This document shows, piece by piece, positions 1-11,300 of a stretch of 64,000 nt of DNA. Position numbers and translations under genes: made by a program. The notes beneath the pieces are model-generated. The model saw only the letters and a list, made by a program, of their open reading frames with translations, had not been told where the DNA came from and did no database searches. Each line of letters starts with the position of its first letter. The stretch's first letter is position 1. This DNA is from Gordonia zhenghanii (GTDB taxonomy: Bacteria; Actinomycetota; Actinomycetes; Mycobacteriales; Mycobacteriaceae), in assembly GCF_021738965.1 (NCBI RefSeq), contig NZ_JAKKOQ010000001.1:124001-188000 (forward strand), in the 5' to 3' direction.

Positions 1-3000
1 TTACCACCGGCATCGAAAAACGACTCCGTGGCCGACACCCGCTCGGTATCGAGCAGCGCTGCGAACACCGCAGCCACTTTCTCCTCGACATCGCCCTCGG
101 GCGCCACATACTCCGCGGCCTCGATCACCGGCGCAGGCAACGCCTTCCGGTCGACCTTGCCCGACGACGTCAACGGCATCGCATCCATCGGCACCCACAC
201 CGACGGGCGCATGTATCCCGCCAGCGCACCACCGATCCCGTCGCGCACCACGTCCACACCGACATCAGCCGGCGAGAAATAACCGACCAACTGCTGACCG
301 CCGGCCGCCTCGACCACCGACGCAGCCGAATGCACCACACCGGGAACTGCACCGATCGCGGCCTCGACCTCGCCGAGTTCCAGACGCTGGCCACGCAACT
401 TCACCTGGAAGTCGGTGCGTCCCAGATACTCCAACTCCCCCGAGGACGTCCACCGCACCAGATCACCCGTGCGATAGAGCCGCTCACCAGCACTACCCGA
501 CGGATCGGCGACGAAACGCTCCGCAGTCAGATCCGGCCGCGCCGCATACCCACGCGCAACCTGGACGCCGCCCAGATACAACTCACCCGGGACGCCCACC
601 GGCACCGGCCGCAACCGCGAATCGAGCACCACCGTCGACGTGTTCGTCACCGGTCCACCGATCGGAACCACCGACTCGCCGACCCGCACCGCGTGCGCCG
701 TGACATCGACCGCGGCCTCCGTCGGGCCGTACAGATTGTGCAGCCCCACATCCGGCAGCCGCGTCAACAACGAATCAGCAACCGCAGGCGTCAACGCCTC
801 ACCCGAGGCGAACACGTACCGCAACGACTCCAACGCCGCGACACGCTCGCCGAGCACATCGGTGAACGCCGCGAGCATCGACGGCACGAAGTGCATCACC
901 GACACCCGCTCCTCAGCGATCACCTGAGCCAGATACTCCGGATCGCCATGGCGCCCCGGTTCGGCGATCACCAACGGCACTCCGGACATCAACGGCCAGA
1001 ACAACTCCCACACCGACACATCGAAGGTCGTCGGAGTCTTCTGCAGCACCCGGTCGGCGCCGGTGATCGGATACCAGTCGTTCATCCACGCCAAGCGATT
1101 GAGCACCGCCCGATGCGACACCGTCACACCCTTCGGACGCCCCGTCGAACCCGAGGTGAACAAGGTGTAAGCCGCGTCATCAGAAGCCAGAGCCGACAAA
1201 CGATCCGCATCGGTGATCGGTGAGACATCGACCACCGCACCTGAGCAGTCCACGCCGACGACCTGCACTGCACTGCTCGACACCGGACCCGGAACGGCCG
1301 CACGACCGCCCACCAGAACGACGCGGGCGCCCGACGTCGCGAGCATGTACTGCACACGCTCGGCGGGAGCATCCGGATCCACCGGGACGAACTGCCCGCC
1401 CGCGGCCACCACCGCGTGAATCGCGACCATCATCTCCACCGACCGCGGAATACACACCGCCACAGCCGAATCCGGACCGACACCTACCGCGATCAACTCA
1501 CGAGCCAGCGCACTCACCCGAGAACCGAACTCGCCGAACGACACGCTCCGCGCCGCGAAGACCAACGCCGGATCGTCACGATGACGCTCCACGCTCGCCC
1601 GGACAGCAGACGCCAACGACCCCGCAGGGACCGGAGCCGACGCACCACGAGCGAATCCGTCGACCACCGACCGCTCGGCGGACGACAGCACATCGACATC
1701 GCCGACCGGCGCGTACGGGGCTGCGGTGAGCGCATCGAGGAGTGCGACGAACTTCGCCATCATGCCGTCGACCGTCGACGGGTCGAACAGATCTGTGGCG
1801 AAGGTGACTGACCCGGTCCAGTCGTCGTCCTCCGTGGTCGACACCGCGACCGTGAGGTCGACCTGCGACGGCACCGAAGGCGATTCGAGTTGCTCCATCT
1901 CCAGGCCCGCCACCGAGATGCTGCCGGACCGACCGAGCGACGCGGCCGGATCGAACGACAGCATGACCTGTGCGAGAGGCGCGAAGGCTTCACTCCGAGT
2001 GGGACTCACCGCATCGACGACGGCCTCGAACGGCACCTCGACGTTCGAGAACGCGTCGAGATCCGTGGATTTGACCGATTCGAGGAGGCCTGCGAACGAC
2101 ACCGTCGGGTCGATCGCCGTGCGCAGTACGAGCGTGTTGACGAACATGCCGATCTGGCGATCGAGAGCGGCCTGCCCACGACCCGCGACGGGAGTCGACA
2201 CCGCGATGTCGTCAGTGGCAGAGAGTCGTGCGAGGAGAACGGCCAGTGCGGCGTGAGCCACCATGAACGGCGTTCCGCCGTGCGCTGCCGCGACCTCGCG
2301 CACGCGCGCAGCAACGTCCGCGGGGACGGTGAATTCACGCTGCGCCCCACGGTACGACGCGACCGCAGGTCGCGGACGGTCCGACGGCAGAGTGAGCACG
2401 TCGGGCACGCCGGACAGTTGCTCGCGCCAATATGCGAGTTGGCCGCCGACCACGGAGTCCGGGTCGGTCACTTCGCCAAGGACCTCGCGCTGCCAGAGCG
2501 CGAAATCGGCGAACTGGATCTCGAGATCGTCGAACTGCGGAGCACTGTCCGCCGCCCGCGCGCGGTAGGCGGCGACGAGGTCACCGATCAGCGGGCCGAG
2601 CGATTCACCGTCGGCAGCGATGTGATGCACGACGAGGGCGAAGACGTGCTCGTCCGGGCCCACCGAGATCAGCCGAGCGCGGATGGGCCAGTGCCTGGTC
2701 AGGTCGAAGCCGGTGGTGACGGCGGCTTCGACAGCGCCTGCCGCTGATCGAACGGAGTCGCCTGCTGCCGATCGAGCGGAGTCGTTTGCCGCTGATCGAG
2801 CGGAGTCGAGATCGGTCTCGACTCCGCTCGACCAACGGGCGGAAGTCTCGTCGTCGCTCGAAGTCTCGACTCCGCTCGACCAACGGGCAGAAGTCTCGTC
2901 GCCGTGCGGGGTGAAGTCGAGGGAGGCGGCCACTTCGCTGGCGGGCGCGACCTGCTGGAAAGGTTCTCCGCCACGGTCGGGGAAAGTCGTGCGCAGTACC

Positions 3001-5333
3001 TCGTACCGCTCCACGACGTCGACGAGTGCCAGGCGCAGTGCTTCGGCGTCGAGCGGGCCGGTCAACCGTAGAACTGCGGGAATGTTGTATGTGCCTGCTG
3101 CGGTGTCGAAGCGGTTGATGAACCACATCCGCCGTTGAGCGAACGACAGCGGCACTAGGTCGGGACGCGGGTCGATCCGGGTGATCGGCGGCAACGCATG
3201 CGTTGTCGTCTCCTGTGCGCGCATCGCGAGTCCGCGCACTGTCGGAGCCTCGAACAGGTCTCGCAGATTCAAGTCGACGTCGAGTGCCTCACACGCCTGG
3301 CCGATGATCCTGGCGGCGAGCAACGAGTTGCCGCCGATGTCGAACACCGACTCGATCGTGCTGACTTCGTCGACCCCGAGAGCTTCGGCGAAGATCGCGG
3401 CCAGCGTCGCTTCCACGTCGTTCTCGGGAGCGACGTACTCGACGGTCGCAGTGGCCACCGGCTCCGGCAGAGCCTTCCGATCGAGCTTTCCGTTGACGTT
3501 CAGTGGGAGCTGATCGAGCACCATGATGACGTCGGGGACCATGTAGTCCGGAACCTTCGTCGCCGCGAATCGCCTGATCTCTGCGACGTCCAGGTCGGCT
3601 CCGTCGGCGGCTGCTCCCACGACGTACCCGACCAACTGGTCCGGGAAGCCTTCGCGCTCTGCGATAGCTGCCGCTGCGGCGTTGACACCGTCGGCGGCCA
3701 GAATTCCTGCCTCGACCTCGCCCAACTCGATGCGATATCCGCGTAACTTCACCTGACCATCGGCGCGTCCGAGGAACTCGAGACTTCCGTCGCGGAGCAT
3801 CGCGACATCGCCGGACTGGTACATCCGACTACCGGCTGCACCGAACGGATCAGCGACGAAGCGAGTCGCATTCAGCTCGAACCGACCTGCGTACCCGCGA
3901 GCCAACTGATCGCCCGCGAGGTAGAGGTCGCCGGGCACCCCGTCCGGCACTCGGACGAGTCGCGAGTCCAGCACGTACACCTGCGATCCGCTCAGCGGCA
4001 GACCGACATCGCTGGCGTCCGTCGCCGCGACGAAGTCGGGTGTCAGAACCCGTCGCGTCATGTAGACGGTCGCCTCCGTCGGCCCGTACATGTTGTTGAG
4101 TTCCGGCCCGTCGTTGCCGTCGAACTCACGGCGGTCGGCGTACCACCGGCGTACCTGCGCGAAATCGAGAGCCTCGCCGACGAAGATCATGGACCGGACG
4201 GTCGGTGACAGTGTGCCGGTCGCCGGAGGACGAAGCGCACCGGCCAACTGGTAGAACGCCGACGGCGTCAGATTGACGACCGTCACCTGTTCCCGATGCA
4301 AGACCTCGGCGAACACGTCAGGAGAGCGCGTCGTGAGGAAGTCGAGGACCACGAGTCGGCCACCGAACGACAGCGCCACCCAGATCTCACCGACCGACAC
4401 GTCGAACGCGTACGACTGGAACATCGACCACACGTCATCCGACGAGTAGTCGTACTCCACGTTCATCGCCGATAGAAGGGCGACCACGTCGGCGTTCGTC
4501 ACCACGACGCCCTTCGGTCGGCCGGTCGAACCCGAGGTGTACATGACGTACGCCGGATGCGAGCCGTCGATCCGGTCCGGGATCCGGCTGCGCAACTCGT
4601 CGGTGGCGAGTGCGCTCTGCGCTGCCACCGTCGCGAAGTCGGCGTTCAGAGCAGTCCAGTCAGACGCTGTGCTCTCATCGGTGATGACCAGTACCGGTTT
4701 GGCGTCGTCGACGACCGATGCAAGACGGTCGATCGGGTGCGACCGGTCCAACGGCAGGTACGCCGCGCCGGTCTTGACGACGCCCAGAAGCGCGACGATC
4801 AGTTCAGCCGTCCGCGGCAGTGCGATACCGACCAACTTCTCGGGTCCGGCGCCTGCCGCGATCAGGCCCGCTGCGAACAGGTCCGACTGCTCGTCGAGTT
4901 CGGCGTACGTGAACTGCGCACCGTCCGTGTCGGTGAGCGCGACGCTGTCTCCCATATGCGATGCGGCCGCACGGAAGATTCCAGCCAACGATCCGACGTC
5001 AGACGATCCGAGTACGCCGAGTGCGTCGGCGCGCAGTCGCTCGACCGCTGCGCTCGTCTCGACGGCGACCTGTGCTGCAGGAAGGTCCCGTTTCGGTCCC
5101 AACGCGGTGATCGCGGCCCCGACGGAGACGTCGGGATCGATGCCTTGCGCTGCCAGCACTCCCGCAGTCGCGGAGACTTGCGCATTCAGAGCCGAATACA
5201 ACACCGGCCCGGCGGCTCCGTCGAAAGCCACCCTGGTCGGTTCCGCCTTCGCGACGAACGCCACCAGATCCACCGTCGTGGGGCGTGCGCCCCACGTCCG
5301 GGCAAACGCGTCAGCAGTCTCGGTACCCAACAT
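1..5333 (-). CDS. Non-ribosomal peptide synthetase, second subunit (3' end outside window)
   Basis: Multimodular peptide synthetase; about 1777 residues are visible and the reading frame runs off the left edge inside a carrier domain (..ESFFDAGG). Order: about 125-residue non-catalytic N-terminus, adenylation domain A1 (TSGSTGRPKG near residue 268), carrier (GGNS near 666), condensation domain (HHIAADG near 903), A2 (TSGSTGRPKG near 1394; A10 SSGKVDRK), carrier. There is no N-terminal condensation domain; the one ending the upstream subunit must serve A1. The A2 pocket aligns to D-V-W-H-F-S-L-V-D-K, the known serine code. The A1 pocket (about D-V-G-N-I-V-M-V-Y) I cannot assign. The ATG at 5333 is 17 bases past the stop of the upstream NRPS, with AGGAA at 5346-5350. 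Its condensation domain carries an in-frame block of dispersed repeats, described separately. Confidence 0.93.
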   Translation of the reverse strand, partial: MLGTETADAFARTWGARPTTVDLVAFVAKAEPTRVAFDGAAGPVLYSALNAQVSATAGVLAAQGIDPDVSVGAAITALGPKRDLPAAQVAVETSAAVERLRADALGVLGSSDVGSLAGIFRAAASHMGDSVALTDTDGAQFTYAELDEQSDLFAAGLIAAGAGPEKLVGIALPRTAELIVALLGVVKTGAAYLPLDRSHPIDRLASVVDDAKPVLVITDESTASDWTALNADFATVAAQSALATDELRSRIPDRIDGSHPAYVMYTSGSTGRPKGVVVTNADVVALLSAMNVEYDYSSDDVWSMFQSYAFDVSVGEIWVALSFGGRLVVLDFLTTRSPDVFAEVLHREQVTVVNLTPSAFYQLAGALRPPATGTLSPTVRSMIFVGEALDFAQVRRWYADRREFDGNDGPELNNMYGPTEATVYMTRRVLTPDFVAATDASDVGLPLSGSQVYVLDSRLVRVPDGVPGDLYLAGDQLARGYAGRFELNATRFVADPFGAAGSRMYQSGDVAMLRDGSLEFLGRADGQVKLRGYRIELGEVEAGILAADGVNAAAAAIAEREGFPDQLVGYVVGAAADGADLDVAEIRRFAATKVPDYMVPDVIMVLDQLPLNVNGKLDRKALPEPVATATVEYVAPENDVEATLAAIFAEALGVDEVSTIESVFDIGGNSLLAARIIGQACEALDVDLNLRDLFEAPTVRGLAMRAQETTTHALPPITRIDPRPDLVPLSFAQRRMWFINRFDTAAGTYNIPAVLRLTGPLDAEALRLALVDVVERYEVLRTTFPDRGGEPFQQVAPASEVAASLDFTPHGDETSARWSSGVETSSDDETSARWSSGVETDLDSARSAANDSARSAAGDSVRSAAGAVEAAVTTGFDLTRHWPIRARLISVGPDEHVFALVVHHIAADGESLGPLIGDLVAAYRARAADSAPQFDDLEIQFADFALWQREVLGEVTDPDSVVGGQLAYWREQLSGVPDVLTLPSDRPRPAVASYRGAQREFTVPADVAARVREVAAAHGGTPFMVAHAALAVLLARLSATDDIAVSTPVAGRGQAALDRQIGMFVNTLVLRTAIDPTVSFAGLLESVKSTDLDAFSNVEVPFEAVVDAVSPTRSEAFAPLAQVMLSFDPAASLGRSGSISVAGLEMEQLESPSVPSQVDLTVAVSTTEDDDWTGSVTFATDLFDPSTVDGMMAKFVALLDALTAAPYAPVGDVDVLSSAERSVVDGFARGASAPVPAGSLASAVRASVERHRDDPALVFAARSVSFGEFGSRVSALARELIAVGVGPDSAVAVCIPRSVEMMVAIHAVVAAGGQFVPVDPDAPAERVQYMLATSGARVVLVGGRAAVPGPVSSSAVQVVGVDCSGAVVDVSPITDADRLSALASDDAAYTLFTSGSTGRPKGVTVSHRAVLNRLAWMNDWYPITGADRVLQKTPTTFDVSVWELFWPLMSGVPLVIAEPGRHGDPEYLAQVIAEERVSVMHFVPSMLAAFTDVLGERVAALESLRYVFASGEALTPAVADSLLTRLPDVGLHNLYGPTEAAVDVTAHAVRVGESVVPIGGPVTNTSTVVLDSRLRPVPVGVPGELYLGGVQVARGYAARPDLTAERFVADPSGSAGERLYRTGDLVRWTSSGELEYLGRTDFQVKLRGQRLELGEVEAAIGAVPGVVHSAASVVEAAGGQQLVGYFSPADVGVDVVRDGIGGALAGYMRPSVWVPMDAMPLTSSGKVDRKALPAPVIEAAEYVAPEGDVEEKVAAVFAALLDTERVSATESFFDAGG
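2743..2905. repeat. Dispersed-repeat block inside the NRPS condensation domain
   Basis: Three 24-bp tandem copies of a (c/t)GATCGAGCGGAGTCG unit are followed by two roughly 48-bp copies of the inverse motif GTCTCGACTCCGCTCGACCA. The two orientations meet near 2812, so a long hairpin is possible. The NRPS frame stays open: the gene reads about 50 extra residues, including ARWSSGVET twice and a DSARSAA-like repeat. They fall between the segment equivalent to LDxTP and the GFDLT motif of the condensation domain, where the sister domains in the neighbouring subunit have only about 15 residues. The same core fills three convergent intergenic gaps later in the window. Confidence 0.85.
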
Positions 5334-5350
5334 CGTGTGAATCAGTTCCT

Positions 5351-8300
5351 TCAATCGCGGACGTAAGGAGACGTTTTGGCATGAACTCCAGCCGTGTCAC
5401 GAACTTGCTGAAGCACGTCGCCGAGCCCGTCGGCCCCGGCCGTCCCGAGGTCGGGAGCCAGGCCCATCAATGCGGAGACGAGCGCAGAGTCTGCGTCAGG
5501 AAGTACTGCAGCCATTGCTGTGACCGTCGCCGACAACGAACCGAACGTTACGGACGCCCCGCCATACGAGAAGGCCACAGCCTCGGGCGCGGCCGTCGCC
5601 GCTCCGTCGATCAGAGTCGGCAACGGAACCACCTCTTCGGCAACGGTGTCTGCATCGGCGAGCCGATCCGCTTGCGTCGCTATCGAGATATCGGCCACCA
5701 GAACTTCTGGGTCGTCGACCACTGACTGGAGAATCTGGACGAATCGCTCCGCGTACCTCTCGATCGTGATCTCGTCGAACAGTTCCGTCGCGTACACGAA
5801 GCCTGCCCGCATCGGCGCACCGGCCGCACGGTCGCCGAGCACGGTCGGATCGTTCGGGTACACCGCCAACTGGAGGTCGACTTTCGCCGAGGTGAGAGCG
5901 TCTGGAACCGCACGGATTGCGAGCCCGTCGATCTCCACCTTCGGGAATTCGAGGTTCTGGAACCAGAGCATCGCCTGGAAGACGGGGTTGTACGAACGTG
6001 TCCGAGGCGCATCGACCGTCTGCACCACGGACTCGAATGAGACGTCGGCGTGCGCCATGTCGTCCATGTCCTCGACGCGAACCCTGTCGATCAGCGCGGC
6101 GAAGGATTCCCCACTGGCCACACTGGTCCGTAGCGCCAGACTGTTGACGAACATCCCGACGAGATCGGCCACCGCAGGCTCGTTCCGTCCGGCGAATGGA
6201 ATTCCGACCACCACGTCAGAACTGCCGCTCATCCGGGACAAGAGCACGGCGAAGGCCGAGTGCACGACGACGAACAGCGTCGTGCCTCGAGCCTGTGCGA
6301 GTGCTTCGAGACGTCCGGTCAGCTCCGCCGATATCTCGAACACCACTTCAGACCCGTCGTACGACGGAGTGGGCGGCCGCGGTCGGTCCGTCGGCAGTGC
6401 CAAGAGGTCCGGCGCACCGGAGAGTCGACGTCGCCAGTATTCGAGTTGACGATCTCGTTCGGTGGTCCCCTCGGAGTCCTCGGCGGCCAACCATTCCTGC
6501 TGCCACATCGCGAAGTCGGCGTACTGGATCTGCAAGGGCGCCCACGCCGGAGCCCGGCCCGCCGACCTCGCAGCGGCCGCGGTCAAGAAGTCTTCGGCGA
6601 GCGGCCGGATCGATGAACCGTCAGCAGTGATGTGGTGCATGACGAAGACGATCAGGTATTCGTCAGCGGACACGCGGAGCAGTCCTATCCGCACCGGAGC
6701 CTCAGCGGTCAGGTCGAAGCCACGATCCATCACAGCGGCGACTGCGTCGATCGACTGTCCTTCGACGTCGACCGGATCGAGTTCCAGCGCCGACATCACT
6801 TCTGCCGCTGAGGTCAGCCGCGACATGGGTTCGCCGCTGATCATCGGATAGACGGCCCGCAGCGATTCTTGACGTTCGATCAAGTCGCCCACGGCGGCTT
6901 TGAACATGTCGACGTTCAACGCACCGGAGACCCGGAGTGCAAACGCGATGTTGTACGCAGACGATTCCGGATCCGCACTGTTCAGAAGCCACATTCCACG
7001 CTGCACCTCAGAAAGCGGCACGACGTCGGGCCGTGGTCGGCTGACGAGTGCAGGCACGTCGGCCGCGATCGGCGCGGTGGTCAAGAACGAAGCCAGCGCG
7101 GTTGCCGTCGGATTCTCGAATATGTCACGCAACGCGATGCGCCTGCCCCGCAGCTTGGTCAGGCGCGCCGCGACGCCGACCGCCGACAGCGAGTTCCCGC
7201 CCGTCTCGAAGAAACTCTCCGTGACGCTGACTCGATCGACGCCGAGTTCGGTAGCGAAGACCTCCGCGACCAGACGTTCGGAGTCGTTGCGCGGCGCGAC
7301 GAAATCATGTCCTGCGTCGAAATCGACCGCAGGCAACGACGACCGGTCGATCTTCCCCACCGTGTTGGTGACGAAATTCTCCACCGGCACCACTGTGTGC
7401 GGGACCATGTGCCCGGGCAGGAGATCCATCGCGTAACTGCGGATCTCGGTCGGGTCGATCGTCGCTGCTCCTCGGGGCGTGACATACGAGACGAGGACCG
7501 TGTCGCCGACAGGCCCCGGCATTCCGACGGTGAGAGCGGCGGCCACCGCACGGTGAGTGGTCAAGGCGCCGTCCACCTCGCCCGGCTCCACGCGCATCCC
7601 TCGGATCTTGAGTTGGAAGTCGGTGCGGCCCAGATACCGGAGGCCGCCACCGGGAAGGCTCATCACCCGGTCGCCGGTTCGGTACATCCGCGCCCCGGAC
7701 TCGCCGAACGGCGCCGCGACGAAACGTGCTGCAGTGAGGTCGGGGCGTCCCAAGTAGCCGAGTGCCAGCTGATCGCCGGTCAAGTACAACTCACCGGGCA
7801 CCCCCACGGGAACCGGCCGTAAGCCCGCACCGAGGACCAGGGCGCCGACTCCTTCGACGGGATCGCCGATCGTGACCTCTTCGCCCACTGCGAGCGGACC
7901 TGACGCCGTCGCCCAAATAGTCGACTCGGTAGGTCCGTAGAGATTGAAGAAGTCGCGACCGGCTCCGGCCCACCTTTCCGCCAACTCTGGCGGGCAAGCT
8001 TCGCCGACGCTGACCAGCGTCCCGAGGTCAGGCAAAGCGTCCGGATCGAGTCCAGCCATGACCGACGGCGTCATCACGGTGTGCGTGACCCGGTGCTCGT
8101 TGATCACCTCGACCAGTTCATCGCCTGCGAACACGTCAGGCGCCGTCACGACGAGCCCAGCACCGCTGCACAACGCCATCGTGATCTCGAAGATCGACGC
8201 GTCGAAACTCGGAGCGGCCACCTGCAGCACCCGACTCGTCTCGTCGAGGCCGAGGACCGACTGCTGATTGGCAGCCATGTTGGCCAGGCCGCGGTGACTG

Positions 8301-11300
8301 ACCACCGTCGCCTTCGGCTTTCCGGTGGATCCCGATGTGTAGATCAGGTACGCGATGTCGTCCACCCGTGGGGAGCGCGTCAGCTCGTCGTCGGCGATGG
8401 GCGCGGCCGATCGCTCTACGACACGTGGGGCGTCGACGCTCAGCCAGTCGATGCCGCCGCAAGCCTCAGTCCCGACGCCGAGCACTGCCCCGCTGTCCTC
8501 GAGGATCTCGACGCGCCGTTCGTCTGGGAGGTTCGGGTCGACGTTGACGAACGCCGCACCGGCCTTGGTGATCGCGACCATTCCGATCACAGCAGGCACG
8601 CCTCGGCCCGCGCCGACCGCAACGACGTCGCCCGTCTGGACCCCGCGTCCGAGCAACTCCCTCGCCAATCGGTTGGCGGCAGCGTCGAACTCGGCCCGGG
8701 TCAGTGCCCGTTTGCTGTCTCGGATCTCGCCCGGATTCTGTGATCCGTGTAGATCCCATAGGTCGCCGAGCACAACAGGACTGGCCGCAGGAGTCGGTGC
8801 AGCAGTCAACCCGGCGAGGGACTCCCGGCTGACGATGTCGAGCCTGCCGACCGGTGTCTCGGGAGCGCTCCCGGTGAACTGATCGAGCACGCGCAAGACG
8901 GCGCGACCGAACCACGCCGCTGTCGACTCGTCGAACAGGTCGGTGGCATACGAGATCTCGAAGTCCAGGTGATCGTCGCTCTCGATGACGGTGACCGAGA
9001 GGTCGTACTTCGCTGACGGAACGCGTGCATCGACGAGTTTGAAGCCTGTCGAATCGTCACGGAGCGCGCTCGTGGTGTCCGCGAGCATCGTGAGGCCGAC
9101 TTGGAACAGCGGCGTGTGCGCAGCCGACCGGGCTGGGGCGAGTTCTTCCACGACACGTTCGAACGGCACCGTTGCATGCGCCATCGCGCGGGCCCGGGTG
9201 CGGTGCGCGTCTGCGAGCAGTTCCGTCAGACTCGCTCCGTCGGACACGGCGGTTCGCAGGACGACGGTGTCGATGAACATGCCGACCAGTTGAGCCAGAC
9301 GGTCGTCCCGACGCCCGTCGACGGCGACGCCCACCGCGACATCGGTGGTTCCGCTGCATCGGGACAAGACCAGTGCGACCGCAGCATGGATCACCGAGAA
9401 CGTGGTCACCCCGGACGCTTTCGCGAGGTCGCGAACGCCGCCCGTGAGGACCGGATCGGCGACGAGGTCGACGTACGCGCCTCGCCCGCTCGCGACGGCG
9501 GGTCGAGGGCGGTCCGTCGGAAGCGGTAACAATTCGGGCAGCCCGTCCAGTTCCGAACGCCAGAACGACAGGTCAGCGGTGACAGTCTCGCTGCCTTCGC
9601 CCGATAAATGCTCGTGCTGCCACAGCGCGTAATCCGCGTACTGCAACGCCTCTGGATTCTTCGCAGGCGCCTGACCGGACTTGCGTTTGGTGTACGCGGC
9701 AGTCAGGTCGGCGATCAACGGGATCAGCGAGTAACCGTCTGCCGCGATGTGGTGAACCACCACGACGAGGATGTGCTCGCGACTTTCGAGGACCAGGCGA
9801 CAACGGAACGGAGCTTCGACCGTGAGATCGAATCCGCTCGCGGCGATCCGATCGACTGCCGTCTGCGCGTCGTCCGCGCGGATCGGAGTCAGATCGATCG
9901 CGTCGGCCATCGAATCCACGTCCCCGACAGTCTGGACTTGCCGGCCGTCGTCGAGGGCGTCGAACGTCGTCCGCAGGATCTCGTGCCGATCGACCACATC
10001 GCGTACGGCGGCGGTGAGCGCGGCGACGTCGACGTCCGTGCCGAGACGTACCGCTCCCGGCATGTTGTACGTCGATGCGGAAGGGTCGATCTGGTTGACC
10101 AGCCACAGCCGCGACTGAGCCGTCGACAGCGGGATCCGATCCGGCCGCGGACTCACATGCACCAGCGGCGACTGCGAATCGTGGTCGGCGTGCGCGGCGC
10201 CCGCTGCTAGTTCAGCGAGGTCTGTCGCGTCGAAGACGTCGGCCAATCGGAGGTCCAGGCCCAGCCCGTCGCGCGCTCGCGTCACGAGCCGCGCAGCGAC
10301 GAGGGAGTTCCCACCGAGCTCGAACAGATTGTCCCGTCGTCCCACTTGGTCGACTCCGACCAGTTCGGCGATGATGCCTGCCAGTTGCACCTCGATCTCC
10401 GACTGCGGAGCGTCGTACTCGGCCGAGTGCATCTCCGGGACCGGCAGGGCGCGCCGATCGGTCTTACCGGAGGAGTTGATCGGGAAATCGTCGAGCACGA
10501 TGATCGCCGACGGCACCATGTGCGACGGCAGACGGCGCCGCGACCAGGCGAGCAACTCGGGCTCGTCCGGCTGGGGGGCGGCGGCTCGCACGTACGCGAC
10601 GAGGGTTGGCACGGCCGCCAGGTCGTCACGCACCATCGCGACCGCCCCGTCGACGCTCTGGTGATCGACCAATACCGACTCGACTTCGCCGAGTTCCACT
10701 CGCTGTCCGCGGATCTTCACTTGGAAATCGGTACGACCGAGGTATTCGAGCTCGCCGTCGATGCTCCACCGCACGAGGTCGCCGGTGCGATACATCCGAG
10801 CTCCCGGGACGTCATCGCCCACAGCAGCGACGAAGCGCTCGCCAGTGAGGCTGGGCCGACCGACGTACCCGTGGGCCAGTTGGATTCCGGCGAGGTAGAG
10901 CTCGCCCGGCGCGCCCGGCGGGACCGGTGTCAGACGATCGTCGAGGACGAGAGCGCGGGTGTTCGGAACCGGCGAGCCGATCGGCGGCATCGTCTCCCCG
11001 AACCGGACCCGGTGCTCGGTGACGTCGACGGCCGCCTCAGTCGGTCCGTACAGGTTCACCAAGTCGACGTCCGGCGCATCGAGAAGCAACCGATCGGCGG
11101 CGTTCCCGGTCAGGGCCTCCCCCGACGTGAACACGCGGCGAAGCCCGCTCGGAAAGAGGTCTTCCCCGGCCTGCCGCCCGGCTCGGTCATCGAGGTAGAC
11201 ATCGAGCATCGAAGGAACGAAGTGGACGACCGTGACGTTCTCGACCTCCATGAGTTCGCGTAAGTATCCCGGGTCCCGATGCCCGTCGGGTCGCGCGATC

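Noticed and set aside
5330..5400. Frameshift joining the two NRPS genes
   Set aside because: The first subunit has a stop at 5351 and the second a good ATG with AGGAA 17 bases later; both ends look like finished termini, so two genes are more likely. A sequencing error cannot be fully excluded.
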